A DNA stretch of 64,000 bases, taken from the NCBI GenBank assembly GCA_013339895.1, contig JABACO010000010.1, forward strand, positions 6,461,445-6,525,444, in the 5' to 3' direction. A model generated the notes under the pieces. That model worked only from the letters and a program-made list of their open reading frames with translations, did no database searches and was not told the DNA's origin. A program made the position numbers and the translations under genes. Shown here piece after piece: positions 24,001 through 34,822 of the stretch (position 1 is the stretch's first letter; the number at the start of each line of letters is the position of its first letter). Source of the DNA: Ephydatia muelleri (lineage: Eukaryota > Porifera > Demospongiae > Spongillida > Spongillidae).

Positions 24001-27000
24001 GGCAGCGCTGCTGCTGGTGGTGGGGCTAGCACTGGTGGGGGCAGCGCTGCTGCTGGTGGTGGGGCTAGCGCTGGCGGGGCAGCGCTGCTGCTGGTGGTGA
24101 GGCTAGCGCTGGCGGGGGCAGAAGTTGTGATGAAGAAGGATGTATGTGCTTCCTCGACCTCCTCTCCTTCAGAGTCATCAAAAATTCTTTCCCGACTTCT
24201 TCAGCCATCTACGTGACAGACAGAGTATTGAAACAACTTGTAAAAAATTTAGTATTTACCTTTGTATTTTTTTCAAGAGAGAAATGTGCTGTTCTACGGG
24301 TCGTTGGTTTATACCGGTATACATGCACAGCCACGTTTTCTAGCTGTGCTATAATTCTATTGGTCTAATTTCATCCGTCTATTCACTGATTGGTCGCTTT
24401 TTCATGCATGCCATCACATACTGAGGGGAGGGGTGGAGTGTGTGAGCTCACTAGTGAGCTTGCGACACTCATTTGTACATTTCCATTTCAAAGGGCGCAT
24501 GGTAACCTTATCCCTGTCCTTTATCTCCTCTGCCACTACACACCTACCATTGAGGTCTACTGGAATGGCTCCATGCTGTTTTGTGTGAGTGTATGAATTA
24601 TCAAAGAAGTAAGGCTCAGCCCCAGCAGTATGAAACCTATGCCCGACTAAAATATCACTCTCTTGCAACTTCTTTGCATTAACCTTACGGATAGTTTTTA
24701 GCAGTGACCCTGCCTGTGATCTTCGTACACTTATTGCTTTAGCAAGTAATGCATCTGCACTAATCTTACTTACTGCTGCACGGGCAGATCTTGTAACAAC
24801 CTTTTGAGCTAGCAATGGATGGCTATTGCAAAAAGCATTGTTTACTTCACTGAGAAGCTCACTATCCTTAAGAATTGCTTTTTCAAGACTCAATCCATAC
24901 TCTGCTAGTGTGCGAGAGTTGGGCTCAAACAGGGAGTAACTATATGGGAGAAGATAGTACTTTTATTTTACCACACATTATGCCTTATACATGTATCAAA
25001 ACATTTCACCAATTGCGCATTACATGAATTATTTCATTTTCATACAACTCAATTTTGGGTAACACTTCTGTACACATGTATAGTGGACCTTTAAAACAAC
25101 GTGACATGTACAAAGATTGACCTAACCCTTTACATGTACATGGGGGAACTTTTACTTGTGGGAAGGCTTACTGTACATCTGATAACAATTAAACACAGCT
25201 GCAGCAAAGGGTGGATGCGCATGACAGACTTGTACTATAAACACGTGTCTAGTCCTTTCTTCAACATCAGATAACTAATATACAATAATGTACAGACACA
25301 GATGCATGCACAAATACCTTTTGTACAAACATTGACCTTTACATGTACAAGGAAACTGGGAAGCCTTACTGTACATCTGATAATACGGTATGCAGGCATA
25401 CAAGAAATGTGTTAAGTGTGCATGACAGGGAAGCCATGAGCCACGTGCAAAGCAGCCCTTAGATTTTAAATGCTACATACAGCATGCTATAACATACCTT
25501 TGGGTGGTAGTGGTAGTTCCCTTCCAATACCGACTCCTTCTAGCTGCCTTAATGGTAGCTGAATTGCCCCTGTATATCCGCCTTTTAGCAGCACGGTTCT
25601 CCTCGAGGCCCTCTCGATATCGCTGCCTTTTAGCAGCACGGTTCTCCTCGACGCCCTCTTGATATCGCTGCCTTTTAGCAGCACGGTTCTCCTCGACGCC
25701 CTCTTGATATCGCTGCCTTTTAGCAGCACGGTTCTCCTCGACGCCCTCTTGATATCGCTGTTTTTTAGCAGCACGATTCTCCTCGACGTCCTCTTGATAT
25801 CGCTGCCTTTTAGCAGCACGCTTAGATACAGCATTTGCGTTGTAGGTGTCGCGTACAGAGGCCTTCTTCTTTTCAGGGTCGGCCTTGTAGCGCTCTCGGG
25901 CTTTAGCCTTGTTCTCTTGTGATAAAATATCTTCTCGTTTTTGGAGGTATTCCGCTCGTTGCTTACATCTCTTCTTTCGATTACGCGAAGGCATTTTAAA
26001 AAAAACAACTTCACTAACAAAAGTAAGTAATGACTAAACTGCAATAGGAACACCAGTGCAGGTTGGAGTGTATAACATTATTAAATACATCATTATTTAA
26101 AATTAATTCCTATATTATGCTTGCTACTTTTGGTAGATGTGATATGCATCTATATGACCTTAAGGGGCACCGTGCCGGTAAATTCTGAAGAGATTGGTAC
26201 TATTCCCGTTCTTTAAAACCCTTCGTAGCTCGAGTTATACCTTCCTAAGGAAGACGACGACGACGACGACCAACAATTTTTTGGGGCATGGGCACGAGAA
26301 ACAGGTTCTTTGTTTGTCTAGAAGCGCATAGTTTTATGAAATGAAACTAGCATCAAAACGTAGATCTTGGTGTTGTCGTTCGATTGCTGCAAAGAGATAA
26401 GTGATCCGTTTCTCCGTTGTCCCTCCCGACGCGATTTAAAAATTTTAATGACATTCATCATTCCTCAATCAATCCTATATTGAACCTGTTGACGCAGGTT
26501 CAGATCTACAGTATCTGTTGTATTATTGCATCAACTTTGCTATCAGTATAAATACATGGATTAAATGAAGTTGCAAACTTTCAAAGTTAAATCTCAGACT
26601 TGTACAATGTTCCGTGCATTTCTGTATGCAAGTGTTACATTTCTTTGGTGTATACTAGAAATTGTACAATATATGTGCTAGGCCCCATTTTGCAGAAACA
26701 ATCCCAATAATAATAATAATAGTTATTATTGTATTATAATACATATTACATTTCATCCCCCAAAACACGCAAGCAGAACAACTCTAAGGCTATTTGAGGG
26801 AGCCCCAGTGACCCTTGCCAGTTGCATCTTTTGATGTTTCCTTGTGGACAATTATGTTTGTGATTCTGTGGTATAAATGTATTATTTATATGCCATTGAT
26901 CTGTTAGCATGTGTGTGCAAGCTGTACGTTTCCTATTGGTTGGGAACTTTGGTAGACATATACAAGGTCTATGTTGTTCCCTGGACTTTACTCTCCTGGG

Positions 27001-27925
27001 GTCTAAGATATTACAATCATGAACACAGCACAAGCACTAGATACTCATTGTGAACATTATAATCAGTTTTGTGTATCAGTGCAACTATTTGCCTACCTTG
27101 GAGAAATAACTTCACAGGATCACTTGAACTATAGTTAGATAATGCACGCCCAGCTATGCAGATCACTGTAATGTTGTTGTTAGCTTTGGTGGTTGGAACA
27201 ATGAGCTGAGAGGACACAGTAAGTCCATCTGGTGATGATATATAAGGTGTGGGTTGTATTCCTTTATTGCGTACATAGAGTGAACCAGTTGGGTGTCCGT
27301 CAATGTTCCAAAAGAGAGAGGCTCCATTTCCGGAACAGTTGAATTTAAATATTGCTAAATTGTTCTCAAATGCTACATTGTCCCTTGATGGCAAAATGTC
27401 AGTGCACACTCTAAAGGAACATAACATCATAATATAGCATATGCTCTTTTCTATATATTACAAGTTGCAGGATTTTAATGTACAAGGATTTTCCTTCATG
27501 CTATGTATAATACTATGATAGTATCTATTCATTATACATTAAACTCATGTAGCTTGTTATAAATTATCATTAATCATGTACATTATAATGACATGATAAG
27601 AAATTATTGCATAATCAAATTATTACCTTGGGCATGAATATTTAATAAATCCACAATAACATGAAGCAGTGCAATGATTAGTTTACCTGCCCCCACTGAA
27701 TGCCGATTAAATCTGTTCTGGCTTGACATGATATTCACATATTCAATCCAGATTACACTATCTGATAATGCTATGATAAAACGCTACAGCTTTTATAGTC
27801 CTTCCTTCCAACTAATAATTCATATTAAATCCAAATCTTCACTACAACTTACCAGCCATGTTGAAACTTAATGTAATTGGTAGGAGTAAGATTAGCAGCA
27901 GTCTTGAAGCCTTGATCTTCATCAT
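21041..27925 (-). CDS. Ig-FN3 single-pass receptor with tyrosine-motif tail, copy 1
   Basis: Five exons, all joined in phase 1: leader 27853-27925 (MMKIKASR then LLLILLLPITLSF), Ig 27097-27408, FN3 22342-22695, TM 21339-21437, tail 21041-21270. The Ig exon has FKFNCSGN, FWNIDG and ITVICIAG (two Cys plus Trp) and ends VKLFLQ. The FN3 exon starts GILDAPYNFFV and ends in a FTFFAVNGAGNGN strand. The TM is FGAIGGATVLMISMAVGAI followed by a CKYIRCQHK stop-transfer. The tail has EQNNAYQVAS, DQNSAYEGNK and EQNIAYEKAI, then HHWTREELEPCPAYGVVV. The regular Gln-Asn-x-Ala-Tyr spacing suggests phosphotyrosine docking. About 260 residues, type I surface protein. Intron 2 is 4.4 kb and hosts a nested gene. 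Ligand unknown; an adhesion, recognition or immune-type receptor is inferred. Confidence 0.85.
21754..22003. mobile_element. 250 bp element with ~50 bp inverted ends
   Basis: ATGCATGAGGTGGCTATTTG...AGTAATCTGTTTGGATGATC at the left is the reverse complement of the right end. The centre carries AATAAAGGAAGTGTAATCTA, a word that also starts a related segment near 19737. It is MITE-like, in an intron of the receptor gene. No clear target duplication was seen. Confidence 0.6.
23172..23462. mobile_element. foldback MITE with ~125 bp arms
   Basis: The left arm AAGTAAATAAAAACATTCTC... is almost perfectly repaired by its reverse complement ending ...GAGAATGTTTTTATTTACTT, around a short loop near 23305-23345. 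The arms contain AAATTGAAATAGGCCTATAT. A whole-length hairpin is typical of non-autonomous DNA elements. A related older copy lies at 14470-14655. A duplicate lies near 59695-59985. Confidence 0.88.
23601..24210 (-). repeat. 39 bp GC-rich minisatellite within a Pro/Ala-rich ORF
   Basis: About eight 39 bp units of GGGGCTAGCGCTGGCGGGGG + CAGCGCTGCTGCTGGTGGT. Being a multiple of three, it leaves all frames open: LAPPPAAALPPP on minus, GLALAGAALLLVV or GGASAGGGSAAA on plus. In the second copy an ATG-led minus frame begins MAEEVGKEFFDDSEGEEVEE before the Pro/Ala part and another acidic run occurs near the end. That hints at a low-complexity acidic protein, but coding is unproven. Poly-C and poly-G tracts flank it. 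Confidence 0.55.
24414..25994 (-). CDS. nested two-exon gene with 15-residue basic repeats (element-type N-terminus)
   Basis: Exon 1 (25498-25994) starts at the first Met, MPSRNRKKRCKQRAEYLQKR, and carries about six RYQEGVEENRAAKRQ repeats (45 bp units) after KAKARERYKADPEKKKASV. It is strongly basic and likely helical. A phase-2 GT-AG intron leads to exon 2 (24414-24939): SYSLFEPNSRTLAEYGLSLE, LLAQKVVTRSARAAVSKISA, HRFHTAGAEPYFFDN, MRPLKWKCTNECRKL, then stop. About 340 residues. Basic RY..K repeats of this kind are, to my memory, common at the N-termini of large mobile-element or OTU/helicase-type proteins in sponges, but no catalytic domain follows here. It lies wholly inside receptor intron 2, same strand. 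Confidence 0.6.
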
Positions 27926-28050
27926 ATCTAAGGTATCGAGTTACATATGCAACTAATGGCTGAAAAATGCAATATAATAAACAATTAACAGAACCATCAC
28001 AGATATGATTGAATTGATACATACCTGTGTATTAATTACAGTACTACTGT

Positions 28051-28496
28051 TGTAATGGACCTTTTGCCTTCTGATGTCACAAATTGATTGGTTGTGTTTG
28101 ACATAACATAAGTCCTTATAGGAACTTCACGAAGAAACACAGCAAGTACTAAATTAATGGTAAATGAATGCCTGACTGTATTCCAAAATGAAGTACCTTC
28201 GCCAGTTACGGTGCAAATGTCACAGCGCTCACAAGTTACCGGAAGTTGCCCCCCCAAAAATCGAAAAGCGTGACTTCGCATGTCTCATTAGCAACTTCCG
28301 CAATGTTTCGTTGCATACAAATCCCTTACAGAGCTTCATCGTGAAATACAACAAAAATGAAACGTGTGGTAATTTACTTCTCAATAAAAATTTAAAAGGA
28401 AAAGCATGTAGGAGCTATGATGGTGAAGTTATACCATTTTTAAAGTTGCCCCCCCCAAAATTCATGCGTGACGTCAAAGGCAAAAGGTCCGTTACA
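28051..28496. mobile_element. 446 bp MITE with ~28 bp TIRs
   Basis: Left end TGTAATGGACCTTTTGCCTT and right end (reverse complement) TGTAACGGACCTTTTGCCTT continue as TGAyGTCACG. Inner sequence has paired TTGCCCCCCC blocks. It has no coding capacity of its own. It sits 126 bp upstream of the receptor leader exon, in its presumed promoter. No clear target duplication was seen. Confidence 0.8.
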
Positions 28497-28803
28497 TAAT
28501 AAGATTGAGGTACAACTACACTAGTACACAGGTATTACAACATATATTATATTTAATGAAGAGGTAAGAAGGTTCACTCAAGATCTCAGCTACTACCAAC
28601 TGAGAAGAGAAGGCCAATTATAGAGTTGAAAATGGAACAAGATGACCAATGGATTGAAGGCATTCAACCATGAAGATGCATTATTCCTGACTGCACTAAA
28701 GACAGGCAAATTAAGTTTGAACAAAGACACAATAAAGTCAATCAATAAAGGTTATTTTTTCTATAAGAGCTGCAATAATACAGGGGTCATAGGATTTCCA
28801 ATA
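28497..28803. other. no gene recognised
   Basis: AT-rich spacer between the MITE and the LTR element; nothing recognised. Confidence 0.4.
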
Positions 28804-28808
28804 GTTTT

Positions 28809-28910
28809 TGTGGAGTGATGAACTATGGACACATTATTATGCATATTATGTTGTAATAATGCACGTGATGTATGGTGATTATTAATTAGAGTTTCGACTA
28901 TCACGCTACA
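28809..28910 (+). repeat. 5' LTR (102 bp)
   Basis: Nearly identical to 33033-33134. Very short for an LTR, as in Mag-type elements. It is followed directly by TGGTGGCAGCTTACTGGGA, where a primer-binding site is expected. Confidence 0.92.
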
Positions 28911-31900
28911 TGGTGGCAGCTTACTGGGATTGAAACGTGAACGACTTTCCTTGTTATTGTGCGTGTAAACATGGCTACATATCAACTACCGGCTGTTGAG
29001 TGCTTCGATTTTGGGAAACCGGGAGACTGGCCTAGTTGGGTTCGCAGATTTGAGCGATTCCGGGAAGCATCGGGTCTGAAAGAAAAGGAAGAAGAGGCGC
29101 AAGTTAGTGCTCTAATCTATATGATGGGAGACAAGGCAGAGGACATTTTACACTCTTTTGGTCTGAAGGATGAAGACAAAAAGAAGTACAAGGTAGTGCG
29201 AGATCGATATGAAGCTTACTTTGTCAAGAAGTGGAATGTCATTTACGAGCGCGCCAAGTTTAACTTACGGAAACAGGAGGATGGAGAACCTGTGGATGAC
29301 TTTGTCACATCTTTGTATTCCTTGGCCCAGTATTGCAACTTTGGAGACCTTCATGATGAAATGATCAGAGATCGACTTGTGGTAGGTATTAGGGATGCAA
29401 ACCTTTCTGAAAAGTTGCAGCTGGATTCAGAGCTTACTCTGGAGAAGGCCATTGCCATGGCACGCCAGTCTGAAAGTGTAAAGCTACAGCAAGCTACAGT
29501 AAGGGGAGAACAGAAGATTGTCAATGTGGAGTTGGAAGCTGTATCAGTCAAACAACGTTTATCAAAACTGCAAACTCAAAGTGGGGGAACTGAGTCCCCA
29601 TCTGGTAAGAAGTGTTTTAGGTGTGGGCGATTTCCACCCCATGCCTTCCACCAATGCCCAGCTAGAAATATCATTTGCCATCGCTGTGGTAAACGGGGGC
29701 ATTTTCAATCTCACTGTCAAACTCCTTCTACAGATATTAGTACAGTTAGTAAGCAGAGTGGCACTGGTTTTGTTGGTATTTTAGATGCTGGGGGAAAGAC
29801 CCTGGTTTGTCACTCTTCAGCTTCAAGGCATAATTGTGCGCTTCAAAATAGACACAGGGGCAGATGTTACAGTTATTCCAGAGTCAGTGTTTAAGAGAAT
29901 AAGGAATGCAAATCTGATGCATAGTGATAGGATACTGTGTGGTCCTGCCAGAAATGCTCTTCATGTTATTGGGCAGTTTAATGCTACATTGAAGCACCGT
30001 GGTGGGGTTACTAGTGAGGAAGTGTATGTAGTACGAGGCTTGCAAACACCTTTAATTGGACTTCCAGCAATTAAAGCTTTGGGATTGGTTGTACGAGTGT
30101 GTACTACTGAATCAGGGGACTATGCCACAAGAATACTCAATGGTTATCCTGATTTTTTTACTGGCCTTGGTACTCTGGGTGAAGAGTACAAGATATGTCT
30201 AAGGCCACATGCACAACCTTTTGCACTTTATACTCCACGGAGAGTTGCCCTCCCACTCATGAATACTGTGAAAGAAGAGTTAGAGAGAATGGTAGAGTTG
30301 GGAGTGATTAGGCCAGTACAGGAAGCGACAGAGTGGTGTGCAGGCATGGTTGTGGTTCCCAAAGCGGATGGCAAGATACGTATATGTGTGGACTTCACTA
30401 AACTGAATGAAAGTGTATGTAGAGAGCTACACATGTTGCCTTGTGTGGAGCAAATATTAGCGCAGCTTAGTGGAGCGAAGGTGTTTTCTAAATTGGATGC
30501 AAACTCTGGCTTTTGGCAAATCAAGTTGTCAGAGTCATCGTCTCCACTTACAACTTTCATAACTCCATTTGGGAGATTTTGCTTTCAAAGACTTCCATTT
30601 GGGATCACTTCTGCACCAGAGATATTCCAGAAGCGAATGTCTGAAATTCTTCTGGGTCTTGATGGAGTTGTGTGTATGATGGACGATGTCTTGATTTTTG
30701 GGCCAAACCAAGAAATCCATGACATGAGACTAAAAGCTGTGTTGCAGAGGGTCAGGTCTGCTGGGGTTACACTAAATAGAGACAAATGTGTATTCTCTCA
30801 GAGCAGTGTGAAATTCCTGGGACAAATTGTAGATGCACACGGTGTGAGGCCGGATCCAAATAAAGTGACTGCCATCAGAGGGATGGCTGCACCGATGAAC
30901 ACAACAGAACTTAGACGATATCTTGGGATGATTAATCAACTTAGTAAATTCACTCCTAATATAGCGGAGCTCACCAAGCCACTTCGAGAGTTGCTGAGTA
31001 AAAAGAACAAGTGGACATGGAATGAAATCCATCAGAAAGCATTCTCTAAGCTGAAGGACGAAGTCAGTACACAACCTGTTTTAGCTTTGTACTCTCCCAA
31101 GTTAGATACTATTGTGTCGGCGGATGCCTCTACATATGGCATTGGTGCTGTGCTGCTCCAGAGACAGCTTGATGGATCTGTAAAACCAGTCTCGTATGCC
31201 TCTAGATCCTTAACTCCAACTGAACAGAAGTACGCTCAGATTAAGAAGGAGGCTTTGGGTGTGACATGGGCCTGTGAGCGCTTCAGGGATTTTCTTACAG
31301 GACTTCAATTTCAAATCGAGACGGACCATAAACCTCTTGTACCACTCCTGGGGTCGAAGAACCTTGAGGATTTGCCATTAAGGTTTCAGCGTTTTCGACT
31401 AAGATTGATGAGATTTAAGTACACAATTTCACATATACCAGGAAAAGAGTTGGTCATTGCCGATACATTGTCACGAGCTCCAAGTAATGAAGTATAATTC
31501 AAGCTTATGTTGACTTGGTAGTTAGGAATATACCCACTTCTGAACCAAAGATGCTGGAAATAAAACAAGCACAGCAGAAGGATGAAATATGTCAAAAGGT
31601 CATTCAATACTGCCAAGAAGGTTGGCCTGATAAGAGTCTTGTGAAGGGTGAATGGAAGCAATTTTTCCACGTCGCATCAGAACTTTCCGTTGAAGATGGC
31701 TTGTTGTTGAGAGGGAATCGGATAGTGATACCGATGGCTCTACGTGCACCAGTTTTGAATAGATTGCATGAGGGACACTTGGGAATCAACAAATGCAGGG
31801 ATCGTGCAAGGGAATCAGTGTGGTGGCCTGGTCTAAACAGGGAATTGGAAGTAAAGATTAGTATGTGTACCAAGTGTATCAAATCACATTCTCAGAAGCC

Positions 31901-33032
31901 AGAACCTTTGATGATGTCAAAGCTACCTGACTTGCCTTGGCAGAAAGTTGCAACTGACCTGTTCAGTTGGAAAGGTTCACAATATCTTCTCATCATTGAT
32001 TATTTTTCTCGATATGTGGAGCTCTCCAAACTTTCTGCAACTACATCTCAGGATGTAATCAACCACATGAAATCTATTTTTGCAAGGCACGGAATACCAA
32101 ATGAAGTGGTCTCGGACAATGGTCCTCAGTTTTCATCAAATGTATTTCACTCTTTTGCTTGTGAATATGGATTTGTTCACACCACCAGCAGCCCTAGGTA
32201 CCCTCAAGGAAATGGTGAAGCCGAACGGGCGGTGAGAACCATTAAAAATATCCTTGACAAAGCAAAAGACCCATACCTTGGTCTTCTTGCATATCGTTCC
32301 ACTCCACTCCGTAATGGGTACAGTCCATCTGAACTTTTGATGAATAGGAGATTGAGGACCACAGTTCCTACTTTGGGGTATAATTTGCATCCATCAGTTC
32401 CTAATTATGCACAGCTCAGAGCAATGGAGCAAAAAGATAAACAGAAACAGAAGACTGATTTTGATAGACGTCATGCCAGTCGATCTCTTCAACAATTGAT
32501 GCCAGGTGATCAAGTGTGGATTGATGACCAAAATTTGAGAGGATCTGTAGTAAAGGAATACTCCCCAAGATCTTATTTGGTTGACACTGAAAGGGGTATA
32601 CTGCGGAGGAACAGATGACAGCTGAAATTTCTCCCGGGGGTAAAGGATCATAGCCATTCAGCCATAGTACACAATGGTGGAGGTGTGAGCAGTACTGATC
32701 CAGTGCCCCATAATGTTTTCATCCTCCGAGATGAGGAAGAAACACCGAGGGAGCAGCAGGAAGCAGCAGTAGACCCACAAGAACAGGAAAGAACATTACA
32801 AGTGCCGGAAGAATCAGTTGAATCACATGAACAAGAAGAAGCGGTTGGACAACAAGAACTAGAGGGAGTAGTTGAACCACAAGTGCAAGGGCAAGAATCA
32901 GAAGGGCAATATGAGGCTCCAAATCTCAATAATCCCAATGCATCTGGTTCTCATAAGCAACAGGAATTAGACCAGTCATTACAAGGAGTGGTCGTGTATC
33001 TAAACCACCAAATAGGCTCTAGAAAAGGGAGA

Positions 33033-33134
33033 TGTGGAGTGATGAACTATGGACACATTATTATGCATATTATGTTGTAATAATGCACGTGATGTACGGT
33101 GATTATTAATTAGAGTTTCGACTATCACGCTACA
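33033..33134 (+). repeat. 3' LTR (102 bp)
   Basis: Mate of the 5' LTR, with the target duplication GTTTT directly after it. Confidence 0.92.
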
Positions 33135-33139
33135 GTTTT

Positions 33140-33357
33140 AACACAAGGAATGAGAAAATTTTATTCATGAGCACATACATGTGTTCTGGTGTCAAATGAA
33201 CACTATAGCGCTACCATGCAAGGTGGCTGTAGTACTGTGACAGTGCAATATTTGTATAGGTGTAATATATTGACATTAATGTCAGTACATATACCGAAAT
33301 ATTTGTGCAGCCATCTAGACAACTGACCTAAACACAAGGCCCTTCCCCCTCACCCCC

Positions 33358-33393
<36 letters not shown>

Positions 33394-33996
33394 GATAGTG
33401 TTCTATGCTAGTATAATTTTGTGAGCACTGATGATGTGCAACTTATTTTGTAATGGATGGAAGGAAATCCAAAACTGTTCAAATCATGCTCAATTGGACG
33501 GGCTGCACAGAGTTGGAATGGGAGCAAGTATTGCTGCCAACCGTATTTTAAAAAGGGCTGAGCATCTATGAAGTCTCTATTGTGTAAGGAAAAAAACCAC
33601 AAAACAAAAAACAAAAACAGGACCATTAATTTGGAAGATAACATAAGAGATGTTAATCTGTTATCCAGTTCCATGATCCAGTACAAGTAATCAGAACCTT
33701 TTCTCACGACCAAGTTTGGGAAATTTTGAATGCGTTCCTATCACAGCTTTGTCTAACTGCTGGCGTCACACCAGTAAATTGCCACATGCAGGGCCGCTAG
33801 CGTAGATCGGGAGGTACCTTTAGTTCGACGGAAGTGCGCCAGTCCCACAGAGATTTAGCTCGCAATCTAGTTTAATAGCAATAATCAATTTTAATTAACA
33901 ATTTAAACAACAATTAAACTACTTTAAATATTATAGTTAACTGTGTCACAATATAATTATTATCTCTGCTATAAGCATGCGCATGCACTGTGAATC
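33140..33996. other. no gene recognised; (CA)n at ~33360-33393
   Basis: Spacer with a CA microsatellite. A 101-codon minus frame (33408-33713) has no recognisable domain and AT-rich composition, so I do not call it. Confidence 0.4.
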
Positions 33997-34004
33997 AACT
34001 TACG

Positions 34005-34097
34005 CAGTGGCATAGCGTGAGTGTTGTGCGCCCGGAGACATAATGCACTACTGGCGCCCACGGGGGGAGGGGGGGGGGGTCTGTCGGCTTCTGGCCC

Positions 34098-34131
<34 letters not shown>

Positions 34132-34366
34132 GCTGTCGGCTTCTGGCCGGGGAGGGAAGGGGGGGGGGGTGCTGTACCTAGCGGAAAAGAGGGAAGGGGA
34201 GGAGCCTTATATTATATGAACGGGTTTACAACTGCCCCCGGTATCTGCCCATGCGTTTGTGAGTTCTCGTTGACGCGATTATTAATTATCTCTTTTTGGC
34301 GCCCCCTCAACCCTGCGCCCGGGGACATATGTCCCCCCCCCCCCCCCCCCCCTCGCTACGCCACTG
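34005..34366. mobile_element. hAT-type MITE with 8 bp target duplication
   Basis: The ends CAGTGGCATAGCG and CGCTACGCCACTG are inverted repeats, flanked on both sides by AACTTACG (33997-34004 and 34367-34374). An 8 bp duplication and a CAGTGGCG-type terminus fit the hAT superfamily. The interior is dominated by long G and C homopolymers (34066-34166, 34332-34352) and has no transposase. Confidence 0.85.
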
Positions 34367-34586
34367 AACTTACGTCCACTCCTTGATCTCGCTGAAATGT
34401 TGCTAGATGTTCGCTAAAACTGTTATCAGCTCTGGTACAGTAAACGTGTTGGCTGTACCTGTAGACTTATATTAGTTTTAGAGTTGGTGACTTCTCGTGC
34501 GCATAGCAACTGCAGCAGGTATTAGTAGTAAAGTATCCCGCAGCAATGATGAAATACAGTTATTAATTTTGGAAACGTATTTACGT

Positions 34587-34822
34587 ACGTCCAGGCTGAG
34601 TTATTCAAACAAAATCCCACAGTGGTTTTAATCAAAAAGCCAGCACGTTCAGAGCTGTCCCATCCTGGAATTGAGCGTCAAAGGTAGGAAAAGCGAAATA
34701 CCCTCGTGGTTTTGTCCTGGTTTTGTGGAACAAAATTCAAGGATGGGAAAGCACTGAGCTTGCTGGCTTTTTGTTTAAAATCACTCTGGGGTTTGTTTTT
34801 AAAAAAACCTAGCCTGAACGTT
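34587..34822. mobile_element. foldback element, ~236 bp
   Basis: The left arm CGTCCAGGCTGAGTTATTCA...AAAAAGCCAGCACG pairs with the right arm TGCTGGCTTTTTG...AGCCTGAACG at moderate identity, continuing inward through CCCATCC words. Arms are about 90 bp with mismatches, so it is older than the 40.6 kb element. Confidence 0.7.

Larger units (their letters stand above)
23165..26508. mobile_element. 3.3 kb insertion in receptor intron 2
   Basis: Aligning the intron with the related fragment at 1.4-2.6 kb shows continuity up to about 23165 and again from about 26508 (ACAGTATCTGTTGTA). Everything between is absent from that fragment. The insertion starts with a foldback MITE and carries a GC-rich minisatellite and a two-exon gene on the minus strand. 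It may be one composite element or several nested ones. Clean terminal repeats for the whole were not found. Confidence 0.7.
14883..27480. repeat. 12.6 kb block, copy 1 (matches 51403-64000)
   Basis: Sequence identity with the second copy begins abruptly at CACGGTTGTATGCGGCTGG (14883 and 51403) and runs to the window end. Up to about 18.6 kb differences are rare. Beyond that they are mostly 1-3 bp indels, often missing bases in copy 2. The block holds the RAG1-like gene, a micro-ORF, an unidentified ORF and most of the receptor gene with its intronic insertion. Left flanks of the two copies are unrelated. Confidence 0.95.
28809..33134 (+). mobile_element. Ty3/Gypsy (Mag-like) LTR retrotransposon
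   Basis: A 4.3 kb element bounded by ~102 bp LTRs (28809-28910 and 33033-33134) that begin TGTGGAG and end CTACA, flanked by a GTTTT target duplication (28804-28808, 33135-33139). A purine tract AGAAAAGGGAGA precedes the 3' LTR. Parts in order: gag with two zinc knuckles (~28971-29760), aspartic protease with DTGADVTVIP (~29820-30100), reverse transcriptase (~30230-30900), RNase H (~31080-31480), integrase with zinc-binding and catalytic regions (~31700-32300), and an acidic C-terminal tail. Gag and pol overlap in different frames, as the family commonly uses frameshifting. The LTRs differ at about one site, so it is young. It looks nearly whole, with perhaps one or two breaks. Confidence 0.92.

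Noticed and set aside
29000-32650. Host zinc-knuckle or protease gene reading of the 29-32.6 kb frames
   Set aside because: LTRs, target duplication and domain order show these frames belong to one LTR element.
34021-34386. 121-codon Gly-rich ORF
   Set aside because: Runs through G homopolymers inside the hAT-type MITE.
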